From Acidobacteriota bacterium (GTDB taxonomy: Bacteria > Acidobacteriota > Terriglobia > Bryobacterales > Bryobacteraceae), in NCBI GenBank assembly GCA_016201205.1, contig JACQDF010000030.1:1-64000 (forward strand): a DNA stretch of 64,000 nt, read 5' to 3'. Shown here piece after piece: positions 7,727-17,516 of the stretch. The stretch's first letter is position 1. Every line of letters begins with the position of its first letter. The position numbers and the translations under genes were made by a program. Below the pieces are notes generated by a model. It was not told the DNA's origin and did no database searches. It saw only the letters and a list, made by a program, of their open reading frames with translations.

Positions 7727-10156
7727 TTACTCGACGCGGAGAGTGGCGCTGGGGTTCAGCCGCGCTGCCCGCCGCGCGGGCAGATAACTCGCCAGCAGCG
7801 TCATGAACAGAAAGACGCCGGTCGAGACGGCATACACGATGGGGTCCACGGGCGAGATTTCATACAACAAGCCGGCGAGCAGCCGGGTGGCGCCAAAGGA
7901 ACCGATCCAGCCGGCGAGCAGCCCGAATGCCACCGGCAGCAGCGACTGGCCGACAATCCAGGCGTGAATCGAGCCTTCATTCGCTCCCAGGGCCATGCGA
8001 ATGCCAATCTCCCTGGTGCGGCGCGTTACACGAAACGTAGTCACGCTGTAGACGCCGAATGCAGCCAGGAAGAACGCCAGCGCGCCGAAGGCAGTGAACA
8101 GCGCGGTGCGAAAGCGCGGCTGGGCGAGTGAATCCTGGATGCGGCGCTGCATGCTGAGCACTGCATAAACAGGTTGTTCGCGGTCGAAGGACGCGATGGC
8201 TTGCTGCAACCGCTCGCCGTACCGTTCCGGCGGCACGCGCGTGCTGACGAGGATGGTGATCCAACGAGCGGGAGACTGCGCGTAGGGCTCGTAGATTTGG
8301 GGAATGGGTTTGATGGCGAGGCCGGCGGTGCGAACGTCGGAAACAACGCCGACGATCGTCCGCCAGGGAATACCGGGCCGCGGCGCGCCCAACATGATGC
8401 GCTTGCCGAGAGGGCTTTCATCAGTGAAGAAGCCCCTGGCCAGCGTCTCATTGACGATCGAGACGGGGTTCTGCGCGTCGCGATCGCGGTCGTCGAAATC
8501 GCGGCCCTCCTTCAGCGGGATGCCCAACAGGCTGAAATAGCCCGCTGCGACGGTCTGGAAATGAGCAAACTGCGGCGTGGGACCGGATGCTTCATAGTTG
8601 CGTCCCTCGAGACTGAAGGGATCGCCGCCGGTTCCATAGCTGAAAGGCGGCCGCGAGGAAACACTGGCGGCTCTGATCTCGGGCTGCCGGCGCAGGAAAT
8701 CGATCAGGCGCTCGGTGAAACCGCGAACCTCGTGCCGTTCGCGGAATTGCGACTGCGGCAGAGAGATCTGCGCGGTGAGGATGTTTTCGCTGCGAAATCC
8801 GGGATCCACCGATCCCAGCCGCGCCAGGCTGCGAAGAAGCAAACCCGAGCCGATGAGCAAGACGAGGCTGAGGCAGGCCTGTATCATCACCAGGCCGCCA
8901 CGCACCGTGCCGCGGGAGACCCGCGAGCCCGAAGCGCGCAGCAGCTCGGGGTTGTGGCCGGGCAGAATTCCGAAGATGAGTCCTGAGACGCAGCAGACGA
9001 GCCCGGTGAACACCAGCACGCGGAAATCGATGGGAATGCCGTCAAGGGCGGAGAGATCGTGCGGCATCGTCTGGTAGAGCAGACGGGAGCCGGCGAACGA
9101 CAGCGCGAGCCCGACAACGCCGCCAAGCAGGCTAAGCAATATGCTTTCCGTGGTGAGCTGCCTCCAGATGCGGCCTTGGCTGGCGCCCAGCGAGTAGCGG
9201 ATGGCCAATTCCTGCTCGCGCTTGGCGCGCCACTCCATGAAAAGCTGGGCGACGTTGGCGCCGGCGATGACGAGCATCAGGATGGTGGCGCAGAACAGAA
9301 GGACGAGACTCCTTCGCGAGGAGCCGAACAACTGATCACGCAGGGTCACGACACCCGCAGTGTAGCCGGCGTCTTCGCCGCGCGGGCCTTGATAGACGCG
9401 GAATTCGACGCTGAGCGCCCGGGCAATGGATTTCATTTCGGCCCGCGCCTGTTCGATCGGGACATCCGGCTTCAGTCGCCCCAGCAAGCGCAGGGCGCCG
9501 CGGATGCGATTGGGATCGGCCTCCAGCGGCACGGGGAGCCAGACGTCGGGCGCTTCCCATCCAGTCAAACGGAAGCGGAAGCCAGGCGGCATGACGCCGG
9601 CGATGGTGTAGGAGCGATTCTCGATGATCAATGCTTTGCCGAGCACGGCCGGATCGGCTCCGAAGCGCCGCCGCCAGAGTCCATCACTCAGGATGGCGGA
9701 CGTGTCTTTGCCGCGGCGGTCTTCTCCAGGCTGAAAGCCGCGGCCCAAAGCCACCGGCACGCCAACGAGCGAAGGCAGATTCGCCGTCATCTGCATCACC
9801 TGCACGCGCTCGGCCCGCTCGGCGAATTGGGCGGTGGCCGACATGGGGACGAAGGCGGCAATATCCTCAAAAGAGCGCGCTCGCTCGCGATAATCCTCGT
9901 AGATCCCCATGCTCGAGGGGTATTCCAGGATGCGGAGTTTGAGGAGCTGGTCCCAGATCATCACCAGGCGGTCCGGATCGCGATACTCGAACGGCTTCAG
10001 CAGCGCCGCGTTGACCACGCTGAACATGAGCGTGGCGGCGCCGGCGCCGAGGCCCATGGCGAGAATCACCAGCGCGCTGAACATGGGATTCTTCCAGAGC
10101 ACCCGGAAGCCGTAGCGGATGTCGCGGCCGAGCGGTTCCATCCATCGCGCGCTCAT
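7727..10156 (-). CDS. Orphan duplicated ABC permease (MacB/FtsX type, ADOP-like)
   Basis: About 809 residues from the ATG at 10156 (MSARWMEPLGRDIRYG). The longer ORF-track start lacks family sequence. Layout: an N-terminal RDIRYGFRVLWKNP segment, a first TM helix (FSALVILAMGLGAGAATLMF), a MacB-type periplasmic core, three TM helices around residues 280-420, a second periplasmic core beginning near GSVDPGFRSENIL, and final FtsX helices ending in SYLPARRAARLNPSATLRVE. This is the full duplicated permease layout common in acidobacteria. No ATPase gene lies next to it, so it is an orphan. It probably exports lipids, peptides or drugs, or transduces mechanical signals. Confidence 0.88.
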   Translation of the reverse strand: MSARWMEPLGRDIRYGFRVLWKNPMFSALVILAMGLGAGAATLMFSVVNAALLKPFEYRDPDRLVMIWDQLLKLRILEYPSSMGIYEDYRERARSFEDIAAFVPMSATAQFAERAERVQVMQMTANLPSLVGVPVALGRGFQPGEDRRGKDTSAILSDGLWRRRFGADPAVLGKALIIENRSYTIAGVMPPGFRFRLTGWEAPDVWLPVPLEADPNRIRGALRLLGRLKPDVPIEQARAEMKSIARALSVEFRVYQGPRGEDAGYTAGVVTLRDQLFGSSRRSLVLLFCATILMLVIAGANVAQLFMEWRAKREQELAIRYSLGASQGRIWRQLTTESILLSLLGGVVGLALSFAGSRLLYQTMPHDLSALDGIPIDFRVLVFTGLVCCVSGLIFGILPGHNPELLRASGSRVSRGTVRGGLVMIQACLSLVLLIGSGLLLRSLARLGSVDPGFRSENILTAQISLPQSQFRERHEVRGFTERLIDFLRRQPEIRAASVSSRPPFSYGTGGDPFSLEGRNYEASGPTPQFAHFQTVAAGYFSLLGIPLKEGRDFDDRDRDAQNPVSIVNETLARGFFTDESPLGKRIMLGAPRPGIPWRTIVGVVSDVRTAGLAIKPIPQIYEPYAQSPARWITILVSTRVPPERYGERLQQAIASFDREQPVYAVLSMQRRIQDSLAQPRFRTALFTAFGALAFFLAAFGVYSVTTFRVTRRTREIGIRMALGANEGSIHAWIVGQSLLPVAFGLLAGWIGSFGATRLLAGLLYEISPVDPIVYAVSTGVFLFMTLLASYLPARRAARLNPSATLRVE

Positions 10157-10176
10157 GAGACTTAGCGTACACGAGA

Positions 10177-12537
10177 TTAGGGCTGGCTTTTCTCCATTCG
10201 CACCACCAGCAGCGCTGCCAGATACAGGGCGCCGCCGATGAGCATCGTCTGCTGCAAGCCGAGGTACAGCGCGAAGAACATCGAGCAGGCAGAGCCGAGC
10301 ACGCTGGACGCCGCATTCAACGACCACGCCCAGCGAACCGAAGGCTTATGCCGCCGTTCAAGATGCCGCAGTCCCGCTGGAAACGGCATGCCCATCGTGA
10401 AGCCGACTGGCGCAATCAATAGAACGGCGACAGGTCCCTTGAGCCAGCCCGGCCATCCAACACCGAAGGAGGTGATCGGGCCGACAATCAGCGCAAGCGC
10501 CAGAATGCCCCCCGACGCCACCGCGAGCAGGCGCATCCAGCGTGCACGGTCCCCGGCGAGCACGCGATGGCTGAAGTAACTCCCGAGTCCGCTCGACACC
10601 AGCATGGAGAAGATAATGACCGTCAGCGCATAGGTCGGATGGCCCATGAACAGCACGAACTTCTGAATCAGCGCGACCTGAATGAGAATGTATCCGACAC
10701 CGATCGCAACAAAGTAGAGCAGGTAGCGGCGCACGCCGGGTTCGGCTGGCAGCCGCGTGCGCAACAGCAGGGGCGGCAGAGCAAGGGTGATCAGCGTGGC
10801 AAGCAGGCTGATGCCCAGCAGCCCGAACAGCAGCGGTACAGCACGGTTAATCTTGTAATCCGCGGAGAACTCGGAGGCGTTTCGGAGGAAGCCGAGGACA
10901 TCTTTGGGTTGGACCGTGTAGAAGAAAAACGGGCGGTTGTCGCCCACCGGCGAGACGTCGTAGGGATAGCCGCGATAGAACGCGGCCGGGTCCGGGGCGG
11001 CCAGATAACTCGAGAAGGCGTTGCGGGCGGCGTTTCCGGGAACGTAGACAGGCTCGAGCCGGGCAGCCACGATGTGATTCACGATCGCGGGAATGCTCCG
11101 CTCCGGGACCGGCTTGCGGGTGATGATCACTGTATCAGTGGCCCCCCACTTGTGGAGGTCGCGAGCGTTCTCGCGGGCCACCAGGACGTGCCGCCAGGCT
11201 TCTTTTTCGCCGAGCCGGTCGAGGGCCTGGCGCGCCAGCGACACCAGGCGCAACGATTCGCGCGGGGGCTCGAAGCCCCACCTGGTGAACGCCAGGATGC
11301 CGTCGTCGGTGAGGTGGCTCAGGTAATCATAGAACGCGTCGGTGGTGTAGAGGTTGTTCTCGGCGAGCGCGAATGCGCCGGCGGCCGTCGACGCCCAGGT
11401 GTCGACGAGCGTGGCCTGCAAGACCTGGTATTTTTCCGTGCTGTGGCGCACGAAGCTGCGGCCATCCTCGACAAACAGCCGGATCTCGGGGCGAAGGTAA
11501 AGACCCTGGCTCAAATCGGGCCGCTCCCGCATGATGGTTCTGGCGATGATGGGGTTGATCTCGACGGCGGTGACATCCTTGCTGCCGGAAGCGAGCGCGC
11601 GGGCAACGTCGTAGCCGCCGCCTGGGCCGATGATCAATGTCTTGGCGGCGGGCCTGAGCCTGTACGGCAGACCGGGACCTTGCGAGAGCAGGTTGTCACG
11701 GTCCTCCTTGGCAAGATGGTCAAAGTTGAAATTGGCAATGGCGGTGGACGCATCAGCGTCAATCACGATCCAGCGGGTTTGCTCGACGATGCCGATGCGG
11801 GAGAAGCTGTTCCACTTGGTGAACATCTCCGGCGGCAGCTTGCGCCCTTTGGCGTAGCGGACCTCGACCACGGGGTTCTTCATGTTCAGAATCACCAGCG
11901 AGGTGAGCGCCAGCGCCAGCAGCACGGCGCCGGCGCGTCCCTGGATGCGGCCTTCGACGTGGAACCAGATTGCGCCCGCGGCGGCGAACAAGACGCCGGC
12001 GGCAAGGACGGTATTGGGGCCGCCCAGCAAATTCAGGAACGGGATCAGCAGCAGACAGCCGCCGGCGGCGCCCATGAGATCGAAGAAATATACGCGGTCG
12101 ACGCGCTCGATCGTTTCCGAGATGACGATGGCAACCACCGCTCCCGCGATCATAAACGGGAATGCGGCGGCGAAATAGACAGCCGCGAGCGTCCAGTTGC
12201 CGAACTCCTTCTCACGGGAGAGCAGGAAAACCAGCGCCGCCGGCACGGCGACGGCATTGACGGTCGAGAGAACACCGAGCCGCGAAAAGAGGCTGCCTGG
12301 CCGCGCGCGGACGAGATAGCTGCACACGCCGCCCGCGCCGAGCCCGAACAGAGCGATCGAAATGGCGAGAAAAGCAAAGTGGTAATAGAAGACGACGGAG
12401 AAAATGCGCGTCAGTGAGAGCTCGAGCAGCAGCGAAGCGAGCGTGGTCAAGGTGACGCCGAGGTAGATCTGCGGCCAGCTAATCGGCTTAATGGGGAACG
12501 GAGAATCGATCCGGGACAAAGTAATATGGTAAGCCAC
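10177..12537 (-). CDS. Membrane-anchored spermidine-synthase-like methyltransferase-fold protein
   Basis: About 786 residues. An N-terminal block of six or seven hydrophobic helices is followed by a soluble Rossmann domain with GPGGGYDVARAL and VTAVEINP, the nucleotide-binding motifs of the SpeE/SAM-methyltransferase fold, then a C-terminal block of TM helices. The usual spermidine-synthase catalytic region is altered (LQATLVDTWAS), so polyamine synthesis is unlikely. The start is uncertain: GTG at 12537 or TTG at 12519 both avoid the divergent dehydratase gene at 12564. It lies 20 bases upstream of the orphan permease, so they may be co-transcribed. Real substrate unknown. Confidence 0.75.
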   Translation of the reverse strand: MAYHITLSRIDSPFPIKPISWPQIYLGVTLTTLASLLLELSLTRIFSVVFYYHFAFLAISIALFGLGAGGVCSYLVRARPGSLFSRLGVLSTVNAVAVPAALVFLLSREKEFGNWTLAAVYFAAAFPFMIAGAVVAIVISETIERVDRVYFFDLMGAAGGCLLLIPFLNLLGGPNTVLAAGVLFAAAGAIWFHVEGRIQGRAGAVLLALALTSLVILNMKNPVVEVRYAKGRKLPPEMFTKWNSFSRIGIVEQTRWIVIDADASTAIANFNFDHLAKEDRDNLLSQGPGLPYRLRPAAKTLIIGPGGGYDVARALASGSKDVTAVEINPIIARTIMRERPDLSQGLYLRPEIRLFVEDGRSFVRHSTEKYQVLQATLVDTWASTAAGAFALAENNLYTTDAFYDYLSHLTDDGILAFTRWGFEPPRESLRLVSLARQALDRLGEKEAWRHVLVARENARDLHKWGATDTVIITRKPVPERSIPAIVNHIVAARLEPVYVPGNAARNAFSSYLAAPDPAAFYRGYPYDVSPVGDNRPFFFYTVQPKDVLGFLRNASEFSADYKINRAVPLLFGLLGISLLATLITLALPPLLLRTRLPAEPGVRRYLLYFVAIGVGYILIQVALIQKFVLFMGHPTYALTVIIFSMLVSSGLGSYFSHRVLAGDRARWMRLLAVASGGILALALIVGPITSFGVGWPGWLKGPVAVLLIAPVGFTMGMPFPAGLRHLERRHKPSVRWAWSLNAASSVLGSACSMFFALYLGLQQTMLIGGALYLAALLVVRMEKSQP

Positions 12538-12547
12538 GCCAATCGGA

Positions 12548-12553
12548 TAAGAT
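12548..12553 (+). promoter_or_regulatory. -10-like box close to the dehydratase start
   Basis: TAAGAT ends 10 bases before the ATG at 12564. This predicts a leader of only a few bases. No Shine-Dalgarno sequence is visible. Confidence 0.35.
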
Positions 12554-12563
12554 AGAACCCGCC

Positions 12564-13799
12564 ATGAACCGCAGACGCTTTCTCCGAACACTGGCCGCCG
12601 GCATCCCGGCGGCGTCTCTCTACAACCGCCCGCTGGTGGCCCAGGCGAAGCCGCTCAACCTGAAGATCAGCGGGCTGAAAACAATCGCCGTGAACGTGGG
12701 CAGCGTGAATTGGGTGTTCGCGAAGGTGCAGACCAGCCAGGGCTTGACCGGGCTCGGCGAAGGATCCATCACCAGCAAAGAGGCCACCCTTGCCCAGGCC
12801 ATCATGGAACATGAGCGCTATCTTCTGGGCAAGGATGCGGCGGACATCGAACTGCTATGGCAAGGCATGTTCCGCTATCCCCGGTGGCGAGGCGGTCCGA
12901 TTCTGAACAGCGCGATCAGCGCGGTCGAGATTGCGCTGTGGGACATCCTGGGTAAGGCGCTGGGCGTGCCCATCTACAAGCTGCTCGGCGGAGCGGCACG
13001 GCGGCGCGTGCGTCTGTACAAGGATGTCGGCGGCGCCACCGCCGAACAGCTTGTGGCCAGCTTCCAGCAGGCCAAAGCGGAGGGCTATACGGCAGCCAAG
13101 TCCGGTTTCATCACCGTGCATAATGACCTGGTGCGGCCCGCTTTCGCCGTGCGCGAGGCGCATCGCAAGCTCGAAGCCGTTCGCAAATCCGCCGGCGAGG
13201 ACTTCGATATTTGCATCGACGCCCACGGGCAACTGACCACCGTCATGGCGATCGACTTCTGCACGCGCATCGAAGAGCTGCGGCCGTTCTTTGTGGAAGA
13301 GGCGACCCAACTCGAGGACCTGGGCGAGCTGGAATTGTTGCGGCAGAAGACGAAAGTGCCGCTGGCCACGGGTGAACGCTCGTTCACCAGGTACGGCTTT
13401 GCCGATTTTTGCTCGCGCCATCTGGTGAATTATGTGCAGCCGGACGTTTGCCACGCAGGCGGCATCCTGGAACTGAAGAAGATCGGCGTCCTTGCGGAGA
13501 CGTATCGGGTCGAGATGGCGCCGCACAACCCGCAGAGCATGGTGAGCACGCTGGCTTCCCTCCACGTCGACGCCACAACGCCTGCATGCACGATCCAGGA
13601 GTACAGCCCCAACCGGCAGCCTTGGGTGCAGGATCTGTTCTTCGGATACCAACTGCCGGTGCGGGAGGGCCATGCGGCTCTGCCGGATAAGCCTGGGCTA
13701 GGGGTGGACCTCGACGAGAAGGTAGCCGCGGCGCATCCTTACAAGCCGGTGAACCGGCCCAACTATGTGTTCTCCGATGGGGGTGTGGCGGACCACTAG
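12564..13799 (+). CDS. Enolase-superfamily sugar-acid dehydratase (DgoD/ManD-like)
   Basis: 411 residues with a Tat-type signal (NRRRFLRTLAAGIPAAS). The mandelate-racemase fold is shown by CIDAHGQL (first metal Asp), FVEEATQLED (Glu), PLATGERSF (Glu), YVQPDVCHAGG and EMAPHNPQS (catalytic His). The pattern is nearest to galactonate/mannonate dehydratases, which remove water from sugar acids in the cytoplasm. The Tat signal implies periplasmic action here, as for many acidobacterial members. Its stop codon overlaps that of the convergent acetyltransferase. Exact sugar acid not determined. Confidence 0.85.
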   Translation: MNRRRFLRTLAAGIPAASLYNRPLVAQAKPLNLKISGLKTIAVNVGSVNWVFAKVQTSQGLTGLGEGSITSKEATLAQAIMEHERYLLGKDAADIELLWQGMFRYPRWRGGPILNSAISAVEIALWDILGKALGVPIYKLLGGAARRRVRLYKDVGGATAEQLVASFQQAKAEGYTAAKSGFITVHNDLVRPAFAVREAHRKLEAVRKSAGEDFDICIDAHGQLTTVMAIDFCTRIEELRPFFVEEATQLEDLGELELLRQKTKVPLATGERSFTRYGFADFCSRHLVNYVQPDVCHAGGILELKKIGVLAETYRVEMAPHNPQSMVSTLASLHVDATTPACTIQEYSPNRQPWVQDLFFGYQLPVREGHAALPDKPGLGVDLDEKVAAAHPYKPVNRPNYVFSDGGVADH

Positions 13800-14549
13800 C
13801 CGTACTCGAAACCGGCCAGCGTATAGATCATGGGGCCGGACGCAACGTGTGCAGCGGAGGTGTCGCCGCGCAGCATGCGCATCAAGCGCCGCACGGGCTG
13901 ATAGCCTGCTTGGCTCTGCGCCGTGCTTTGCCAGGAAAGCGGCCAGCAGCGTTCGTGCGGTTTCGCCGTCGCGCGCAACACAAGGTCCGAAAAACCGCGC
14001 AACCCGCCCGGGCCGTGCGAACGCGAAGCCCTTGCCTTCGATCGCGTACACTTCCCCTTGCGCCAGGCTGCGCAACAAACCGGAGCGATCGGCGCCGAAC
14101 GCCTCGCGATCCAATGCGATAACCCATTCCTCGAGGCGGGACCCGGTTGCCGGCGCCAGAGAGCATTCGCCCGGCTGCCGGAGCCAGCGTGAAACAGGGC
14201 GCTCATCGGCGAAGCCGAGTTTCGCGTAGACAGGGCGGCCGAGCTCAGTTGCGTCGAGCTTGACGCAAGTGACTCCGCGCTCCTCGAGAGAGTCGAGCGA
14301 CTGCTCGATCAGCGCGCGAGCGTAGCCCTTTCCGCGATGCGCCGGTGTCGTGAGCATCATGCCGATCCACGCCAGACGTGGCTCGTAGATAAGCGCAACC
14401 ACGGTGGCCGCCAGGCGCCCGTCTGCTGAGATGGAGAAGCAGCCTTCCGGCGCCAGTCGAAACAGGCGCTCCCAATCCCCTTCCGTCTGGTTCCATCCCG
14501 CCTCGGTGGAAAGAGCGAAAGCCTCGCGGGCGTCGAACGGCGGTATCAT
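13796..14549 (-). pseudogene. Two-domain GNAT acetyltransferase with a frameshift
   Basis: The main frame (MIPPFDAREAFALSTEAGW) carries a GNAT domain with motif A around TTPAHRGKGYARALIEQSL and runs into a second GNAT-like domain up to LLAAFLAKHGAE. Beyond that it loses family character. In the next frame the expected end appears: QAGYQPVRRLMRMLRGD and GPMIYTLAGFEYG, then a stop. The frame changes near 13900-13930. Read across the shift, the gene ends at 13796, overlapping the stop of the convergent dehydratase gene. This may be a real mutation or an assembly error. The start at 14549 keeps it clear of the divergent esterase. Confidence 0.7.
14544..14549 (+). promoter_or_regulatory. -10-like box, probable leaderless start of esterase
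   Basis: TATCAT ends exactly 7 bases before the ATG at 14557. No Shine-Dalgarno sequence is present. Confidence 0.45.
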
Positions 14550-14556
14550 CGCGATT

Positions 14557-16527
14557 ATGCGCGATGGTATCACGCGGCGGATGGCGGTTTCGGCTCTGGC
14601 GGCCGGTGTGACAAGGGCTCAGCAGGCGCCCTACCGCGATTATTCCCGGTGCCTGCCGGACTATTTGCGTCATGTGGCGGCGGAATGCCTGAAACGCCGG
14701 GAGGAGGCGATCGCGAAGCTGACGAACGCGACGGCGATTCGCGAACGCCAGCGCTGGGTGCGCGCGACGTTCTGGCAATTGTGCGGCGGGGAGCCCGAGC
14801 GGACGCCACTGAATGTGCGCGTCACCGGGAGCTTCGAGCGCGAGCGTTATCGCGTCGAGAAGCTGGTCTACGAAAGCAGGCCGGGATTCTTCGTCCCCGC
14901 GAATCTTTACCTCCCGAAAACGGGCGCGCCGCCCTATCCCGGCGTTCTGTTCCAGATGGGGCACAGCCGGAATGGGAAGGCCGCGGCCGCGTACCAGAAG
15001 TGCTGCCAGGGGCTCGTGCAGATCGGCTTTGTCGTGCTGGCGTTTGATCCCATGGGGCAGGGCGAGCGTACGTACTATCCGCGCGCCGACGGCGTGCTGA
15101 CGCGGCTGCGTTCGCCCGACGATGAGCACACCGTGCCAGGTCAGCAATTGCTGCTGGTGGGCGATTCATCGACGCGTCTGCAAGCCTGGGACGCCGTCCG
15201 AAGCCTCGATGTGCTGGCCTCTTATCCGCTGGTGGATGCAAAACGGCTGGCCTCGACGGGCAATTCCGGCGGCGGCACGCTGACGATGTTTCTCGCCGCC
15301 GTCGATGACCGGCTGGCGGCGGCCGCGCCGTCGTGTCCGAACTCGGAGAACTTCGTGTGCGATGATTTCAGCCCGCCCGGCTCGACGGACGACGCCGAGC
15401 AGAACTTTCCGGGCTCGGGGCCGCTTGGGTTTGACCGCTGGGATCTGCTGTATCCGCTGGCGCCCAAGCCGTTGCTCGTGCTGGTGAGCGCGAAGGATTC
15501 CTTCGGCACCTATTCGCCGAGCTACATGACCAGCGGCCGGCGCGAGTTCAGGAAGCTGGCTGGCGTCTATCGGGTGCTGGGGACCCAGACCCGCTTGCGA
15601 TGGTGGGAATCGCTGCTGCCCCACGGGCTGAACTACGCGGAGCGCATCGAAATCTACAACTGGTTCCGCAGATGGCTGCAAGACGCCGGGGAACCCTTGA
15701 CCGAAGAGCCGCCGGTGGCTCCGGAAAAAGATGAGACTCTTTGGGCGACCGGGAAAGGCAGCGTGGTGCGTTCGCTTTCGAGCAAGCGGCCGCTCGATCT
15801 GGTCGAAGCCCCGGCCATTGTTTCCGGCGATTGGAAAGCCTTGCTGGGAATGGACGAGCCGCCCGTGCGTCCGCGCAGGATCAGCTTGGGGAAATCGGTT
15901 TCCGAAGGCTGCGACATCGAAGCGTTGGAAGTGTTCTCAGCGCAGCATGTCTGGGCGCCGTGCTGGCTGTACCGGCCACGGACGAGCAGCGGAACGATGA
16001 TCGTGCTGGATCCGGCGGGCCGCAATGCGCGCTGGGGCGAGGGTGACCTGTATCACGAACTGGCGCGCCGGGGCCGGACGGTGTGTGCGCCGGATCTGCG
16101 CGGCACCGGCGACCTGACTCCCGAAGCAGGCCGCGGCGCCCCGCGGTACACACTTCGGCACGCGAGTGAGCACGATTATGCCTGGGCCTCCCTGATTCTG
16201 GGACGAAGCCTGCTGGGACAGCGCGTCACGGATCTGATCACAGTGGTGCGCGCGATGGAAGGGCCGGTGCGAGTTGCCGCGCTGGGCAAGATGACCGTGC
16301 CGGCGATCTTCGCCGCCGCGATCGAACCGCGCATCGAGCGTGTGCTGCTGGCCGGCGGGCTCGCTTCCTATCGTGACTTGCTGGGGCAGGAAGAGTACAC
16401 CGAGCCGTTCGCGAATTTCCTCCCGCGCATTCTGCTGTGCACGGACTTGCCGCATTTGATCGATCCGGCGCGCGTCACCCGCGTCCCTGCCGGTGAATGG
16501 ACCGCGGAACGGCTCTCAGCCCTTTAG
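14557..16527 (+). CDS. Tat-exported acetyl-xylan-esterase-like double alpha/beta hydrolase
   Basis: 656 residues from the ATG at 14557; the track start at 14404 would overlap the divergent gene. The N-terminus TRRMAVSALAAG is Tat-like. The first alpha/beta hydrolase domain has LYLPKTGAPPYPGVLFQMGH, the oxyanion-type segment FDPMGQGER, nucleophile motif GNSGGGT, an acid near LVSAKDSFG and a histidine in LLPHGLNY. A second, weaker hydrolase-like half follows (LDPAGRNARWGEG, APDLRGTGD) without a clear nucleophile motif. Members of this family deacetylate plant polysaccharides or cleave sugar esters. Its end overlaps the convergent aldolase gene by 12 bases. Confidence 0.8.
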   Translation: MRDGITRRMAVSALAAGVTRAQQAPYRDYSRCLPDYLRHVAAECLKRREEAIAKLTNATAIRERQRWVRATFWQLCGGEPERTPLNVRVTGSFERERYRVEKLVYESRPGFFVPANLYLPKTGAPPYPGVLFQMGHSRNGKAAAAYQKCCQGLVQIGFVVLAFDPMGQGERTYYPRADGVLTRLRSPDDEHTVPGQQLLLVGDSSTRLQAWDAVRSLDVLASYPLVDAKRLASTGNSGGGTLTMFLAAVDDRLAAAAPSCPNSENFVCDDFSPPGSTDDAEQNFPGSGPLGFDRWDLLYPLAPKPLLVLVSAKDSFGTYSPSYMTSGRREFRKLAGVYRVLGTQTRLRWWESLLPHGLNYAERIEIYNWFRRWLQDAGEPLTEEPPVAPEKDETLWATGKGSVVRSLSSKRPLDLVEAPAIVSGDWKALLGMDEPPVRPRRISLGKSVSEGCDIEALEVFSAQHVWAPCWLYRPRTSSGTMIVLDPAGRNARWGEGDLYHELARRGRTVCAPDLRGTGDLTPEAGRGAPRYTLRHASEHDYAWASLILGRSLLGQRVTDLITVVRAMEGPVRVAALGKMTVPAIFAAAIEPRIERVLLAGGLASYRDLLGQEEYTEPFANFLPRILLCTDLPHLIDPARVTRVPAGEWTAERLSAL

Positions 16528-17511
16528 CCAGGCGTCTTTGCGCTCGCGGACGAAGTCATCGTCCGCCAGATGCGGATACGATGCCAGAACGCGGTCGATC
16601 TCCCCGGCCTGGCCTGGCGACAGACCCTCGTTTGGATCGAGACACCAGATGCCTTCGAGCAGACCCTGACGCCGCAGCACTTCGTGGATGCCCGCGATGC
16701 AGCCGTGGAACTGATTGGCGGCGTCGAACAGGGCGGCGTTGGCATCGGTGAGCTGTGTGCTCAGAGCAAGCAGGTCCGTGGTGTCGCCGCGCTGAATCCG
16801 ATCGAGCAGCTCGACCGCGCGTCTTGTCCACACAGCCCATTGACCGAGCAGCCCGCCCGCGATGCGCACGGTGGTTGCTTCCACTGCGAAAGGCGTCAGC
16901 AGGTCGACGACGATATTATCGTCGTTGCCGGTGTAGAGCGCGATTTCGGCGGCGCGGCCGGACGCCGCCACCGCACGCACCACGTCGAGCGTCTGATAGC
17001 GGTTGAATGGCGCGATCTTGATGGCGACGACGTTGTCGATCTCCGCGAAGCGCCGCCAAAACTGATACGGCAGCAGCCGGCCGCCGACGGCGGGTTGCAG
17101 GTAAAAGCCGAACAGGGGCAGCACCTGGGAGACGGCTTTGGCGTGGTCCATGAGCTGCTCGATGGGGGCGTCCTTGAGCGCAGCCAGGCTGAGCAGCACT
17201 GCATCATAGCCGAGGCGCGCCGCCATTTCAGTCTCGCGCACGGCTTGCGCCGCCGGCCCGCAAGCGCCGGCCACGCGCACAATGCTGCTGGCTTCTTCCG
17301 AGGCCAGCGAAAGCACCGGCTCGAGCAGCCCGCAATCGCGGATCGCGAATTGCGTCGTATGCACACCGACGGCGACGCCGCCCGCGCCGGCAGCTACGTA
17401 GTAGCGTGTCAAGGCGCGCTGGCGGCGCTCATCGAGCTTGCGGGCGGAATTCAGAGCGAGCGGGTGCGCCGGGATCACCAGCCCGCGCTGGAGGCGTTGG
17501 CGAAGGTCCAT
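16516..17511 (-). CDS. DapA/N-acetylneuraminate-lyase family aldolase
   Basis: 331 residues with the TIM-barrel features of the dihydrodipicolinate synthase family: a GAGGVAVGVHTTQF start in place of the usual G-T-T-G, the Tyr in LFGFYLQPAV, and the Schiff-base Lys in VVAIKIAPFN. True DapA enzymes have a GTTGE motif, which is altered here, so a 2-keto-3-deoxy-sugar-acid aldolase or dehydratase is more likely. That would fit the sugar-acid dehydratase nearby. The start lies five bases after the stop of the TonB receptor gene on the same strand, so receptor and aldolase are probably one operon. Confidence 0.8.
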   Translation of the reverse strand: MDLRQRLQRGLVIPAHPLALNSARKLDERRQRALTRYYVAAGAGGVAVGVHTTQFAIRDCGLLEPVLSLASEEASSIVRVAGACGPAAQAVRETEMAARLGYDAVLLSLAALKDAPIEQLMDHAKAVSQVLPLFGFYLQPAVGGRLLPYQFWRRFAEIDNVVAIKIAPFNRYQTLDVVRAVAASGRAAEIALYTGNDDNIVVDLLTPFAVEATTVRIAGGLLGQWAVWTRRAVELLDRIQRGDTTDLLALSTQLTDANAALFDAANQFHGCIAGIHEVLRRQGLLEGIWCLDPNEGLSPGQAGEIDRVLASYPHLADDDFVRERKDAWLKG

Positions 17512-17516
17512 CCTCT

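Noticed and set aside
10567-12417. 616-aa plus-strand ORF
   Set aside because: Antisense to the membrane spermidine-synthase-like gene and lacks any family feature.
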